From: JALZBN01 sp035525375
GTDB taxonomy: Bacteria > Actinomycetota > Acidimicrobiia > Acidimicrobiales > AC-14
Direction: 5' to 3'
DNA length: 41,324 bases
Assembly: GCA_035525375.1 (NCBI GenBank)
Contig: DATLEI010000109.1
Coordinates: forward strand, 1 to 41,324
The position numbers and the translations under genes are program-made. Below the pieces are notes generated by a model, which saw only the letters and a program-made list of their open reading frames with translations, was not told where the DNA came from and ran no database searches. Every line of letters starts with the position of its first letter. Position 1 is the first letter of the stretch. Below are positions 33,967 through 41,324 of the stretch, in pieces.

Positions 33967-34772
33967 CCCCGGCGCTTGTCGCGTCAGCCTGGACCGCGCT
34001 CGTCGTGGTCGGCGCCTATCGACTCCGGCCCGCGCCGACTAGGGTCCGGGCTCTCACGGGCGAGCCTTCAGGCCCGCCGATCGCCGGAGGCCCTGCAGGC
34101 GGCGTGGCGTCAACGGAGCCGTTGACCGAGCGCTTGGGCACTTGGGTGCTTCGACGCGTACGTCGCGGGGCCGTCCCCGACGGCCTCACCGCCCGACGGC
34201 TGGGTAGCGCTCTCCTGTCCGGAAGCCTCCTGCTACCGGTCTTTCCCCCGGCGGCTCTCGGTGCAGCTCTCGTCGGATACCTGCTGCCCTCCATGCGCGC
34301 CGCTCGAGCCGAGAAGCGGAGGCTCGCGGCCATGGCTGCCGACCTTCCTGACGTCGTCGACCTCCTCGTCTTGGGCGTCGGTGCCGGGCTCACGGTGCAC
34401 CTCGCGGTCGCCGCCGTCGGAAGGCGAGCGAGCGGACCACTCGCTGATGAACTTCAGCGGGTTGTCGCCGCGGTCGGGCTCGGCCGACGGTTGGCTGACG
34501 CTCTCGACGAAGTGCCCGGCCGTGCCGGTGAGGCAGTGCGGCCACTCTCCAGCGCCCTTGCCTCGGCCGACCGCTACGGCGCGCCGCTGGTATCCAGCCT
34601 CGAGCGCCTCGCGACCGAGGTGCGGCGCGACCGACGCCGGCGCGCCGAAGAGGCGGCCCGCAAGCTGCCCGTAAAGCTCCTCTTCCCTCTCGTCGCCTGC
34701 ACACTCCCCGCCTTCGCGCTGCTCACCGTTGCGCCCCTCATCGCCGGAGCCATTCGCTCACTGCACATCTGA
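33963..34772 (+). CDS. tadC: Tad pilus assembly protein TadC (second locus)
   Basis: 269 residues. An N-terminal helix is followed by helices near 85-110, the cytoplasmic bundle MAADLPDVVDLLVLGVGAGL (near residue 123), and a C-terminal helix after RKLPVKLLFPLVACTLPAFA. It pairs with TadB to form the membrane platform. The ATG overlaps the tadB stop. Confidence 0.9.
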   Translation: MTPALVASAWTALVVVGAYRLRPAPTRVRALTGEPSGPPIAGGPAGGVASTEPLTERLGTWVLRRVRRGAVPDGLTARRLGSALLSGSLLLPVFPPAALGAALVGYLLPSMRAARAEKRRLAAMAADLPDVVDLLVLGVGAGLTVHLAVAAVGRRASGPLADELQRVVAAVGLGRRLADALDEVPGRAGEAVRPLSSALASADRYGAPLVSSLERLATEVRRDRRRRAEEAARKLPVKLLFPLVACTLPAFALLTVAPLIAGAIRSLHI

Positions 34773-34825
34773 GCCTTCTCAGGCTCCCGGCCAACCCTCA
34801 TCGTCACCACCAAAAAGGAGAGCCA

Positions 34826-35071
34826 ATGCTCGCCATGCTCATTCGTCTCCAACTCGCGGCCACATCCGCCTTGAGTCACCTCACCGCCGTGTCCGAGGCC
34901 GCCCACCGGCCCCAGCGTGACCAGCGAGGCCAAACATCGGCTGAGTACGCCTTGGTCTTGCTGGGCGCGGCAGCGATCGCGTTGCTAATCGTCGCGTGGG
35001 CAACCAAGTCGGATCTGATCGGCAAGCTCTTCGATACCGTGCTCAAGGCCATTACCGGCAAGGTGAAGTAA
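34826..35071 (+). CDS. flp: Flp-type major pilin
   Basis: 81 residues. A long leader ends DQRG, followed by QTSAEYALVLLGAAAIALLI. Gly at -1, Glu at +5 and Tyr at +6 match the Flp prepilin-peptidase site exactly. The mature pilin is about 47 residues. The ATG has AAGGAGAG directly upstream. It is the only clear major pilin in the window, so it may serve both tad machines. The 53-base gap before it could hold a separate promoter, which would allow higher expression than the platform genes. Confidence 0.9.
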   Translation: MLAMLIRLQLAATSALSHLTAVSEAAHRPQRDQRGQTSAEYALVLLGAAAIALLIVAWATKSDLIGKLFDTVLKAITGKVK

Positions 35072-35073
35072 CC

Positions 35074-35478
35074 GTGTCCCCGCTCTCGGCCGCTCAGGCC
35101 GGGCGGCGGGGAAAGGGGGACGAGGGCCAGGCAGCAGTCGAACTGGCCCTCCTCCTCCCCCTCGTCGTTCTCGTCCTGCTCGTGGTCGTGCAGATCGGCT
35201 TGGTGATTCGTGACCAGGTCCTCGTGGTCCATGCCGCCCGAGAGGCGGCTCGCCAAGCCGCCGTCGACCCCTCCGCCGAGGGCCCCGAGCGCGCCGCGCT
35301 GGCGGGATCCGACCTCGACTCCGAACGGCTTGACGTCTCGGTCTCGGGCAGAGGTGGGGCAGGAAGCAGGGTAAAGGTCGCGGTGAGGTACCGGGCTCCA
35401 ACCGAGGTCCCACTCGTGGGTGCGATGCTTGACGACTTCACCCTCGAGGCCCAGGCGACCATGCGGGTCGAGCAGTGA
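35074..35478 (+). CDS. tadE: TadE-like minor pilin (second locus)
   Basis: 134 residues from the GTG at 35074, two bases after the flp stop, with AAGGTGAAG upstream; a longer frame from 34996 runs through flp and was rejected. The prepilin site is GDEG followed by QAAVELALLLPLVVLVLLVV, with Glu at +5. The exported part (VVHAAREAARQAAVDPS) is typical of TadE. Last gene of the second tad operon. Confidence 0.9.
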   Translation: MSPLSAAQAGRRGKGDEGQAAVELALLLPLVVLVLLVVVQIGLVIRDQVLVVHAAREAARQAAVDPSAEGPERAALAGSDLDSERLDVSVSGRGGAGSRVKVAVRYRAPTEVPLVGAMLDDFTLEAQATMRVEQ

Positions 35479-35545
35479 TTCACCCGGGTTCTGGATAATT
35501 TCCTTGTGACATGGTAACTACCAAGTGCATCAAGAAGAGATAAGT

Positions 35546-35581
35546 ATTGCCAAAGTCGTCGGGGGCACGCGCCCCGGCAAT
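35546..35581 (+). promoter_or_regulatory. Hairpin in the leader of the LAKTG surface protein gene
   Basis: ATTGCC (35546-35551) pairs with GGCAAT (35576-35581), and inside it GGGGC pairs with GCCCC around ACGC, leaving a one-sided bulge. It lies just before the ribosome site GGGAGGGG (35585-35592) of the ATG at 35604. It could shield or present the site. The rest of the 125-base gap shows no gene. Confidence 0.35.
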
Positions 35582-35603
35582 GGTGGGAGGGGACCCCTAC
35601 AGC

Positions 35604-36830
35604 ATGAAAATCGCCCGGCGCCTCGTGGCCCTGGTCATGACCACCCTCGTGGTTGGTGCCTTCCTGACCATCCCGGCCAACGCCGATACGCCCGAGAGGT
35701 TTGCCGGTACAGCAACGGCCCGAGCCCTCAACATCAGCCTCCTGGGCAACAACATCACGATCGGCTCAACGAACGCGCTCGGCAACTCGACGCCGTTGGC
35801 CCAAGCGAACGGCGCAGGCGTTCTCCTCGTGCCGGGCACGGTCAGCACGGCTGTGGCCAGTGGCCCCAACGTGGTCGACGCTCCGCCCGAGGCGTGCCTC
35901 CTCGACCTTCCCCTCCTCAACCTCCTCGAGGTTGCTCTGGCCTGCTCCGAGTCGCGAGCCGACACGACCGGCGGTGTCCCCAACGCCAACAGCACCGCCG
36001 GCATCGCCGCCCTCGACCTCGGTGCGCTGACCTTGCTCCAGCCGATTCTCGACCAGCTGACGCCCCTAGTCGATCAGACAGTCGGCTCCGTCGTTAACAC
36101 GCTCGATGCCTTGCTGGGGTCCCTCCTTACACCGCTCCTCGGCAATCTCGACCTAAGCCTCGACAGCCTCGTGGGCGACCTGCTCGCTGGCCTGCAGCGG
36201 GCAACTGGCCTCCTCTCGGTGAGAGTCGGCCCGTCGCAGTCGGCCGTCAGCACCAATGCCGGGGCCGTCACCGCCCAATCGGAGGCCCAGGGCGCAGTGA
36301 TCGACGTCCTCCCCGGGCTCGCCCTCAGCGGTGCGCCGCTGCTCTCGATCGTCGTGGGCGCCGCGAAGACCGTTTCCACCTACGACCGGGGTACCGGCAC
36401 CAGCACCCCATCGTTCAACCCCGCCATCGTCAGCGTCACACTCGGCCTGCCCATTCTCGGCGAGATCACGGAGATCCCGGTCGGGCTAGGAGCCCCTCTC
36501 ACCCTGTTGGCTGGTACCCCGCTCGAGTCCACCATCTCTTTGGGCGCCGGGCGCACAGTCAGCAATCCTGATGGCACGGTTGGTGCCGTTGCCGATGGCG
36601 TCAGCCTCCAGCTGCTCAAGGGAATTAGCGGGGGCATCGGCATCGAGTTGGCCCACGCCGAGTCGGCCGTCGGCGGTGCGAAGGGCGCGATCAGCGAGCA
36701 GACGATCGCCACCGTCCTTCCCGCCAAGGAGCTGGCCAAGACCGGCGGAGCTGCGCCGTGGCTGCCGCTGGCTGGATTCGGGCTCATCTTCGTCGCCTTC
36801 CTGACTCGCCGCCTCGTCACGCGCCGCTAA
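35604..36830 (+). CDS. Secreted surface protein with LAKTG sorting signal
   Basis: 408 residues from the ATG at 35604. A signal peptide (about 1-27, ending IPANA) precedes a long exported domain rich in Leu, Gly and Ser that I do not recognise (it opens TATARALNISLLGNN). The C-terminus has LAKTG at 376-380, a hydrophobic helix (PWLPLAGFGLIFVAFL) and TRRLVTRR: a complete class E sortase signal (LAxTG). The sortase gene follows 86 bases downstream, so this is almost certainly its substrate. It lies directly after the second tad operon, but nothing links it to pili beyond position. Confidence 0.87.
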   Translation: MKIARRLVALVMTTLVVGAFLTIPANADTPERFAGTATARALNISLLGNNITIGSTNALGNSTPLAQANGAGVLLVPGTVSTAVASGPNVVDAPPEACLLDLPLLNLLEVALACSESRADTTGGVPNANSTAGIAALDLGALTLLQPILDQLTPLVDQTVGSVVNTLDALLGSLLTPLLGNLDLSLDSLVGDLLAGLQRATGLLSVRVGPSQSAVSTNAGAVTAQSEAQGAVIDVLPGLALSGAPLLSIVVGAAKTVSTYDRGTGTSTPSFNPAIVSVTLGLPILGEITEIPVGLGAPLTLLAGTPLESTISLGAGRTVSNPDGTVGAVADGVSLQLLKGISGGIGIELAHAESAVGGAKGAISEQTIATVLPAKELAKTGGAAPWLPLAGFGLIFVAFLTRRLVTRR

Positions 36831-36916
36831 GACGAGCGGCAACACCAGGGCGGGCACATTGGCGCCGGCCGAGCTGAACCGTTTGCGAAAAGAACCTCCA
36901 GTATTCTGAGGCCCGT

Positions 36917-37552
36917 ATGGACAACCCTTCCTTTTCCCAGAGGATCATCGAGATCCTTCGAACCCGCCTATGGGTTCGCCGAGCGCTTTCTGTCGTCTCG
37001 GTACTCCTACTCGTTGGAGGGGTGGCGCTGGTCGGGTATCCCTTCGCCTCCAACCTCTGGCAGGACCAGCTTCAGACAAAGCTCAGCCGCCAGCTCGCCA
37101 GTCCCCAGCTTGAACAGGCCTACCGAAACAAGCAGGTCGCAACGGGCGACAGTCTCACTCGTATCAAAATCCCGGCCCTCGACGTCGACGTCGTGGTTGT
37201 AGAGGGCACGACCCCGAGCGCATTGCGCGCCGGCGCAGGTCACTACGCCACCACTTCGCTTCCGTGTGACACAGGCAACGTAGCGATCGCCGGCCACCGC
37301 ACGACGTTCGGGAAACCGTTTGCCAACATCGACCGGCTCAAGGCAGGCGACACAATCGAGCTAGAGACACCTATCGGCGGATGCATCTACCAGGTGTCGA
37401 AAGCCCCCTACGTCGTGGATCCGGGCAACATGTCAGTCCTCGACCCGACGCCGGAGCGTTCGCTGACATTGACGACCTGTCATCCCAGAGGGTCGGCCGC
37501 CGAACGGCTCATCATCCGCGCGACCTGGGTCAAAGACCTAGCGCACGCATGA
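36917..37552 (+). CDS. srtE: Sortase, class E-like
   Basis: 211 residues with an N-terminal membrane anchor (about 23-43) and a sortase fold. The active site is His127 in AGHRTTFGKPF, Cys188 in LTTCHPRGSAAERL, and Arg197. It should cut LAxTG signals and join proteins to the cell wall. Candidate substrates in the window are the protein at 35604-36830 (LAKTG) and possibly the peptide at 5530-5670 (LAMTG). Its stop overlaps the start of the next gene by ATGA, so the two are coupled. Confidence 0.93.
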   Translation: MDNPSFSQRIIEILRTRLWVRRALSVVSVLLLVGGVALVGYPFASNLWQDQLQTKLSRQLASPQLEQAYRNKQVATGDSLTRIKIPALDVDVVVVEGTTPSALRAGAGHYATTSLPCDTGNVAIAGHRTTFGKPFANIDRLKAGDTIELETPIGGCIYQVSKAPYVVDPGNMSVLDPTPERSLTLTTCHPRGSAAERLIIRATWVKDLAHA

Positions 37553-39108
37553 ACCGGCTGCGACCCGTCGCAGCGTGCGCGGCTGCGGGGGTCGTCATCG
37601 TCGTTGTCGTCGGTATGGCCTCGCCGGCGGGCGCCGCCGTACCGCCGACGATCACAGTCGAGAGTCCTTCTGCGAACGCCGTCCTCATCGAAGAACCGAC
37701 AATCTCGGGAAACGTCGACATGCCGGGTTCCCTCGACAGCGTGAGAAACGTCGCCGTAAGTCTCGTATCAAGCCCCGGATCCGACACCCCCGCGCCGTGT
37801 GACCCCTGCGGCTCCGGCGACGGTTCGAGCGTGTCGTTCTCGTGGTCGCCCCAGTTGTCTCGCAACGGCCCTTACCAGGGGCGGGTGACGGCGACAGGAA
37901 GCCAGTTCCTGTTGGGCGTGTTCGATGGCGAGACGACCTCGGAAGCGACGGTGTCCTTCCGCATGGAGGTCGCACCCGCCGATCCGGCGGATGTACGGGT
38001 CGAAACCAATCCGGATCGCACCGTTCGCGTCACTTGGGCCCGCAATAGCGAACCCGACATGATCGCCTACCGGGTGCAGCGCAAGGACCCCGGGTCCTCG
38101 ACATTTCGCGATGTCGGTGGCGCCGTGCCGCAGCCGGCGAGTGGGTCCGCAGTCTCTATTGCCGATCCGGCAACGGCCCAGGGCGCAGGCACGTTCGTCT
38201 ACCAAGTGCAGGCAATCCGTGTCGGCCGCAGCGGAAATGCCTCGACAGCCGTCGGCTCCGGCTTCTCGTCCTCCGAGGTGCTCATCGCGCCGCCTGCTGG
38301 TGCGCCACCACCGCCCGGGGCCGCGGCCACCCCTCCGGCGGAGAACGCCGCCCCCACTCCGAATCTTTCCTCGTTCCTGAAGGGCAGCGGGGGCGGACTG
38401 CCCAACGCCGCTCTTCCCAACACGCCGCAAATTCCCGACGGCGGATTCGATCAGAACCTGCCCTTTGTCATCCCTCCGGCGTCCGCGGGCGGGCGCTCGA
38501 ATGACGACGCTCTTGGCATCGAGGCCGCGTCCTCAGGCAATTCGGCGCGCGCCGTGTTGATCCCGGTTGCTGGTGGCCTCCTTCTCTGTCTGGCGGCCTT
38601 CCACGTTCGGCGGTTCAACGGTCGGCTGGCCAGTGTGCCGAATGCCGGCGTCGGCGTCGGCGTCGGCGCCGGCGCCGGCGTCGGCGTCAAACTGGACCCG
38701 GTCCCTGACTTCAGTCCGGCGACTACGTCGGCGCACGCGCCGGCAGCGACGTGGCTTCTGTCGGCCTCGCCCGGCGCGGCGAAGGCCGCTCCAGCACCAC
38801 CCCGGGTTTCGACAGGGGTGAGGGTATTGGCTGATGCACCGAAGAAGAGTCCGCAGTCGTTCGACAAATGGCTGAAGGGTTCGGCACCTAGTGCTGACAA
38901 CGAGGTTGATGACGCCAGTGCCGAAGAGGACCGAGGTGACCACGAGCCGCTCGATGCCGACCTCCTCGACGATGACGCAAAGTGGGCGCCGCTGACGGCT
39001 CCATCCCAGCCGTTCCTGCCGAAGCCAACACCCTCCACGGGCGCGGAGGAACCGGCGTGGGACGACATTCTCGTCGAGCCAGGGTCCGGAACCACGCGCC
39101 GTTCTTGA
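37549..39108 (+). CDS. Membrane protein with FnIII domain, proline-rich linker and variable Gly-Val/Ala repeat
   Basis: 519 residues from the ATG at 37549 (coupled to the sortase). Signal peptide (about 1-30), an Ig-like exported part (about 32-145), a fibronectin type III domain (about 146-238, VRVTWARNSEPDMIAYRVQR), a Pro/Ala-rich linker (245-315), one membrane helix (about 334-352), then a 165-residue cytoplasmic tail with GVGVGVGAGAGVGV and many acidic and Pro residues. It has no LPxTG-like signal, so it is membrane-held. Coupling suggests it is a partner of the sortase or of its substrate. Confidence 0.85.
   Translation: MNRLRPVAACAAAGVVIVVVVGMASPAGAAVPPTITVESPSANAVLIEEPTISGNVDMPGSLDSVRNVAVSLVSSPGSDTPAPCDPCGSGDGSSVSFSWSPQLSRNGPYQGRVTATGSQFLLGVFDGETTSEATVSFRMEVAPADPADVRVETNPDRTVRVTWARNSEPDMIAYRVQRKDPGSSTFRDVGGAVPQPASGSAVSIADPATAQGAGTFVYQVQAIRVGRSGNASTAVGSGFSSSEVLIAPPAGAPPPPGAAATPPAENAAPTPNLSSFLKGSGGGLPNAALPNTPQIPDGGFDQNLPFVIPPASAGGRSNDDALGIEAASSGNSARAVLIPVAGGLLLCLAAFHVRRFNGRLASVPNAGVGVGVGAGAGVGVKLDPVPDFSPATTSAHAPAATWLLSASPGAAKAAPAPPRVSTGVRVLADAPKKSPQSFDKWLKGSAPSADNEVDDASAEEDRGDHEPLDADLLDDDAKWAPLTAPSQPFLPKPTPSTGAEEPAWDDILVEPGSGTTRRS
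38647..38688 (+). repeat. Hexanucleotide repeat (GGCGTC/GGCGCC)7
   Basis: Seven in-frame six-base units (three GGCGTC, two GGCGCC, two GGCGTC) encode alternating Gly-Val and Gly-Ala in the tail of the FnIII protein. Unit gain or loss would keep the frame, so length variation between strains is expected. Confidence 0.9.
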
Positions 39109-39163
39109 CCCTGCACTTCACTTGCTAGCTTTGGGCGCCCGAACAGTGTCCAGGAGGACGACA

Positions 39164-39508
39164 ATGGATCTCGGTCTCGACGTCAGCGAACGTGGCAAGT
39201 ACGCGGTGCTGAGTGTCCGTGGCGAAGTCGACGTCTACACCGCGCCAAGGTTCCGCGAAGGACTGATCGAGCTGGTGACGGAGGGAAAGCACCAGATCAT
39301 CGTCGACCTCGAGGGGGTCGACTTCCTCGACTCGACCGGCCTCGGGGTACTCGTCGGTGGCCTGAAACGCCTGCGTAGTCACGACGGCGACCTCGTGCTC
39401 GTCTGCACGCAGAATCGGATCCTAAAGGTCTTCGAAATCACGGGCCTCACCAAGGTGTTCTCGATCTTCGACTCGGTCGACGCCGCCGCCGCCGCCGGGG
39501 AGTCCTGA
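39164..39508 (+). CDS. STAS-domain anti-sigma factor antagonist
   Basis: 114 residues forming one STAS domain: VLSVRGEVDVYTAPRFREG, IIVDLEGVDFLDSTGLGVLV with the Ser that is normally phosphorylated, and VFEITGLTKVF. The ATG at 39164 follows AGGAGG closely; a frame from 39122 was rejected. It binds and frees a sigma factor from its anti-sigma kinase. The kinase-like gene follows 9 bases later. Confidence 0.95.
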   Translation: MDLGLDVSERGKYAVLSVRGEVDVYTAPRFREGLIELVTEGKHQIIVDLEGVDFLDSTGLGVLVGGLKRLRSHDGDLVLVCTQNRILKVFEITGLTKVFSIFDSVDAAAAAGES

Positions 39509-39517
39509 GAAACGGTC

Positions 39518-39955
39518 GTGATCGACGAGGTCGTGAAGCTGGAGATCCCGGCGCGCGCTGAGTTCGTCGCCTTAGCGCGACTGGTTGTCTCGGCCATGGC
39601 CGCTTCCGACGTCGACCTACCCGATGAACGGGTCGACGACCTGAAGCTCGCAGTTTCAGAGGCGTGCACCAACGCCATCGAGGCGCACGACGCAACCGCG
39701 TCGCCCGAACGGGTTCGACTCAGTTACTGGGCGGATGATCGCGGGCTCGGGGTTCGAGTTGAAGATCGGGGTCCGGGGTTCGACCCCGCGGCGCTGCCAG
39801 ACCACCCACCGGTAACGGACCCCGCTCGGCTCAAGTTCGAGCGCGGATTGGGCATCCCGCTGATCCGCGCCCTCGTCGACGAGGTGGAGATCAGCTCTTC
39901 AGGGCAGGGCACGGCCGTCCGGCTCCTGATGCGCAACGCCGTGGCCAGCGACTGA
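39518..39955 (+). CDS. RsbW-like anti-sigma serine kinase (HATPase)
   Basis: 145 residues with a GHKL ATPase fold: N box LAVSEACTNAIEAH, G1 VEDRGPGFDP and G2 RGLGIPLIRALVDE. It would phosphorylate the STAS protein upstream and hold a SigB/SigF-type sigma. No such sigma gene is adjacent, so the target is elsewhere. The GTG start has no strong ribosome site, which suggests coupling to the STAS gene. Confidence 0.92.
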   Translation: MIDEVVKLEIPARAEFVALARLVVSAMAASDVDLPDERVDDLKLAVSEACTNAIEAHDATASPERVRLSYWADDRGLGVRVEDRGPGFDPAALPDHPPVTDPARLKFERGLGIPLIRALVDEVEISSSGQGTAVRLLMRNAVASD

Positions 39956-39974
39956 AACCCGGACACGATCGGCG

Positions 39975-40334
39975 ATGGCCTTCAAACGCCTCTTCCGGCA
40001 GCTTCGCACGCCCGTAGCGGAACTTGATCTCGACCGCCTCCGTGAGTTTTGCGCCAGCCTGCCGGGGGTCACGCCGATCGCGGAGGCCAAGTCTCGAGAG
40101 GACATCAACGTCGTTGGCGAGATCGGGTCCGTTCGCATAGTCCCGCGGGCCGGCTCAGCGTCGCTCGAAGCGACGATCAGCGACGGCAGCGGCTCGATCG
40201 TCGTCATCTGGACCGGCCGGCGCACCATCGCTGGCGTCTCTCCGGGAAAGCGGCTCGTCGTCAGCGGTCGGGGCAGCCCGACGGGGCCGGGAGGGCGCCT
40301 GCTGATACTGAACCCGCGCTACGAGTTGCTCTGA
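39975..40334 (+). CDS. OB-fold protein of the trk neighbourhood
   Basis: 119 residues; the centre (INVVGEIGSVRIVPR to RLVVSGRGSPTGPGGRLLIL) has OB-fold-like strand spacing. Actinobacteria commonly encode a similar small OB-fold protein beside two trkA-type genes, which matches this context. Its last 16 bases overlap the convergent trkA end. The biochemical role is not known. Confidence 0.85.
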   Translation: MAFKRLFRQLRTPVAELDLDRLREFCASLPGVTPIAEAKSREDINVVGEIGSVRIVPRAGSASLEATISDGSGSIVVIWTGRRTIAGVSPGKRLVVSGRGSPTGPGGRLLILNPRYELL

Positions 40335-41011
40335 GTCTCCGGCGAAGGCCGGTCGGGGGCGCCGACCAGCAGGGCCTTCACCGCGTCTTCCGATTCGGGC
40401 GTCACGAGCACCAGAACCTCGTCTCGAGGCAGCATCGACGTCTCACCCCGGGGGACAATCACATGGCGCTCCCGGATGACGGCCACCACGGTCGCGTCGC
40501 GTGGCACGCCGAGGTCGCTGAGCGCTGTGCCGACGGCAGGCGAGTCCTCGGCGAGTGTCACCTCGACGAGCCGGGCGTCCTCGAACTGCAGGAGGCGCAC
40601 GAGCGAACCAACAGAGACCGCTTCCTCGACGAGAGCAGTTAGCAAGTGCGGGGTGGAGACCGACACGTCGACACCCCATGCCTCAGTGAAGAGCCAGTGA
40701 TTGTGGGGGTGGTTGACCCGGGCGACGACCCGAGGTACCGCGAACTCCTGCTTGGCAAGAAGTGAGATGACGAGGTTGTCTTCGTCGTCGCCGGTGGCCG
40801 CCACGACGACGTCAACTGCCGCAAGGCCTACTTGGTGAAGTTCCGACACCTCGCATGCATCAGCGATGAACCATTTCACATCCAGCGTCGGGCGGAGGAG
40901 GGCTACCAGGTCGGGATCCTGCTCGATCATCATCACGTCGTGCCCGGCCTCTTTGAGGTCGAGGGCGATGTACTGACCGACGTTCCCGGCGCCTGCTATG
41001 GCGACCTTCAT
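40319..41011 (-). CDS. trkA: TrkA-family potassium-uptake regulatory subunit
   Basis: 230 residues with an RCK-N Rossmann domain (KVAIAGAGNVGQYIA, IEQD, VVVAATGDDEDNLVISLLAK) and an RCK-C domain (about 140-225). It binds NAD(H) or a nucleotide and gates a Trk/Ktr potassium channel whose gene is not in the window. It overlaps the preceding TrkA gene by four bases (ATGA), forming a pair as in mycobacterial ceoB/ceoC. Confidence 0.94.
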   Translation of the reverse strand: MKVAIAGAGNVGQYIALDLKEAGHDVMMIEQDPDLVALLRPTLDVKWFIADACEVSELHQVGLAAVDVVVAATGDDEDNLVISLLAKQEFAVPRVVARVNHPHNHWLFTEAWGVDVSVSTPHLLTALVEEAVSVGSLVRLLQFEDARLVEVTLAEDSPAVGTALSDLGVPRDATVVAVIRERHVIVPRGETSMLPRDEVLVLVTPESEDAVKALLVGAPDRPSPETQSNS

Positions 41012-41324
41012 GAGCCACCGTCGCCGCTGAGACGGGTTTCGAGTTCCTCGGTCGCTTCCCGGTGCACGACGACGTGAAGAATGTCACCCTCCTGGCCCAC
41101 CAAGTCGGCGCTCGCCAGCCGGGCCTGACCACCTCGACTGAGCGCCACTAGCCGGAATTTGTCGGATTCCCCAACCACATCCACCAGCTTGCGGCCTGCC
41201 CAAGTCTTGGGCAGCGACCGTTCGATCAGGCTCATCGCGCCCGACGAATGGGTCCACTCCGCCACCGACACCTCGGGGAAGAGCCGGCGCAACACCTGGT
41301 CGGTTGTCCACGACACCGTTGCCA
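41008..41324 (-). CDS. trkA: TrkA-family potassium-uptake protein (5' part outside window)
   Basis: Only the C-terminal 105 codons or so are visible, reading in frame to the window edge. They start inside the end of the RCK-N domain (TVSWTTDQVLRRLFPE) and contain an RCK-C domain (WAGRKLVDV, EGDILHVVVH). It is the upstream member of the trkA pair. Confidence 0.88.
   Translation of the reverse strand, partial: ATVSWTTDQVLRRLFPEVSVAEWTHSSGAMSLIERSLPKTWAGRKLVDVVGESDKFRLVALSRGGQARLASADLVGQEGDILHVVVHREATEELETRLSGDGGS

Noticed and set aside
36831..36916. A promoter for the sortase gene (TTGCGA and TATTCT)
   Set aside because: The spacing of 13 bases is too short for a sigma-70 promoter.

Overview
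The window is GC-rich, almost wall-to-wall coding DNA from an actinobacterium. Supporting signs are a GlnA1-type glutamine synthetase with a separate glnE, LAxTG signals beside a class E-like sortase, two actinobacterial-style Tad loci, and paired TrkA genes next to an OB-fold protein. Acidimicrobiia is plausible, but that is an inference. A selenocysteine tRNA implies that the cell reads some UGA codons as Sec. I see no insertion sequence, prophage or CRISPR array, and no gene-free stretch longer than about 200 bases.

Layout. (1) 1-3454, nitrogen assimilation: a divergent pair of type I glutamine synthetases; the left one is followed by an OmpR-type regulator with a degenerate receiver. glnE (25148-27853) and a glutamine-dependent nadE (27908-29635) lie further on. 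(2) 3566-8545, surface and polysaccharide genes: a secreted GH5 glycosidase whose barrel is apparently circularly permuted, a 46-residue peptide resembling a bare LAxTG sorting signal, a membrane GT2 glycosyltransferase with a decayed second GT-A domain, and a coiled-coil protein. (3) 8416-20557, all on the minus strand: a sensor kinase and LuxR-type regulator, then tadE-tadG-cpaB-tadZ-tadA-(VWA-tadB)-tadC, then a structured leader and a PAS-containing kinase. (4) 20626-25002: a lone receiver coupled to a HEAT-repeat protein, then two secreted lamin-tail-domain proteins. These two share a calcium-loop repeat region and a C-terminal tail with the GH5 enzyme. (5) 25148-31012: glnE, nadE, a sigma-70 factor, tRNA-Sec and a tiny peptide. 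(6) 31155-39108: a second, compact tad operon (tadZ-like, tadA, tadB, tadC, flp, tadE), then an LAKTG surface protein, its likely sortase and an FnIII membrane protein. (7) 39164-41324: a STAS/anti-sigma kinase pair, an OB-fold protein and two TrkA-type potassium regulators.

How it fits together: most of the window builds and regulates the cell surface, through two pilus machines, a sortase island, a polysaccharide synthase and three secreted proteins with a common repeat region and tail. The strongest candidates for something new are the permuted GH5, the shared tail, the LAMTG micropeptide, the duplicated and decayed GT-A domain, and two structured leaders (before the PAS kinase and before the second tad operon). 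None of these could be tested here by search or folding software; each is stated with what would refute it.
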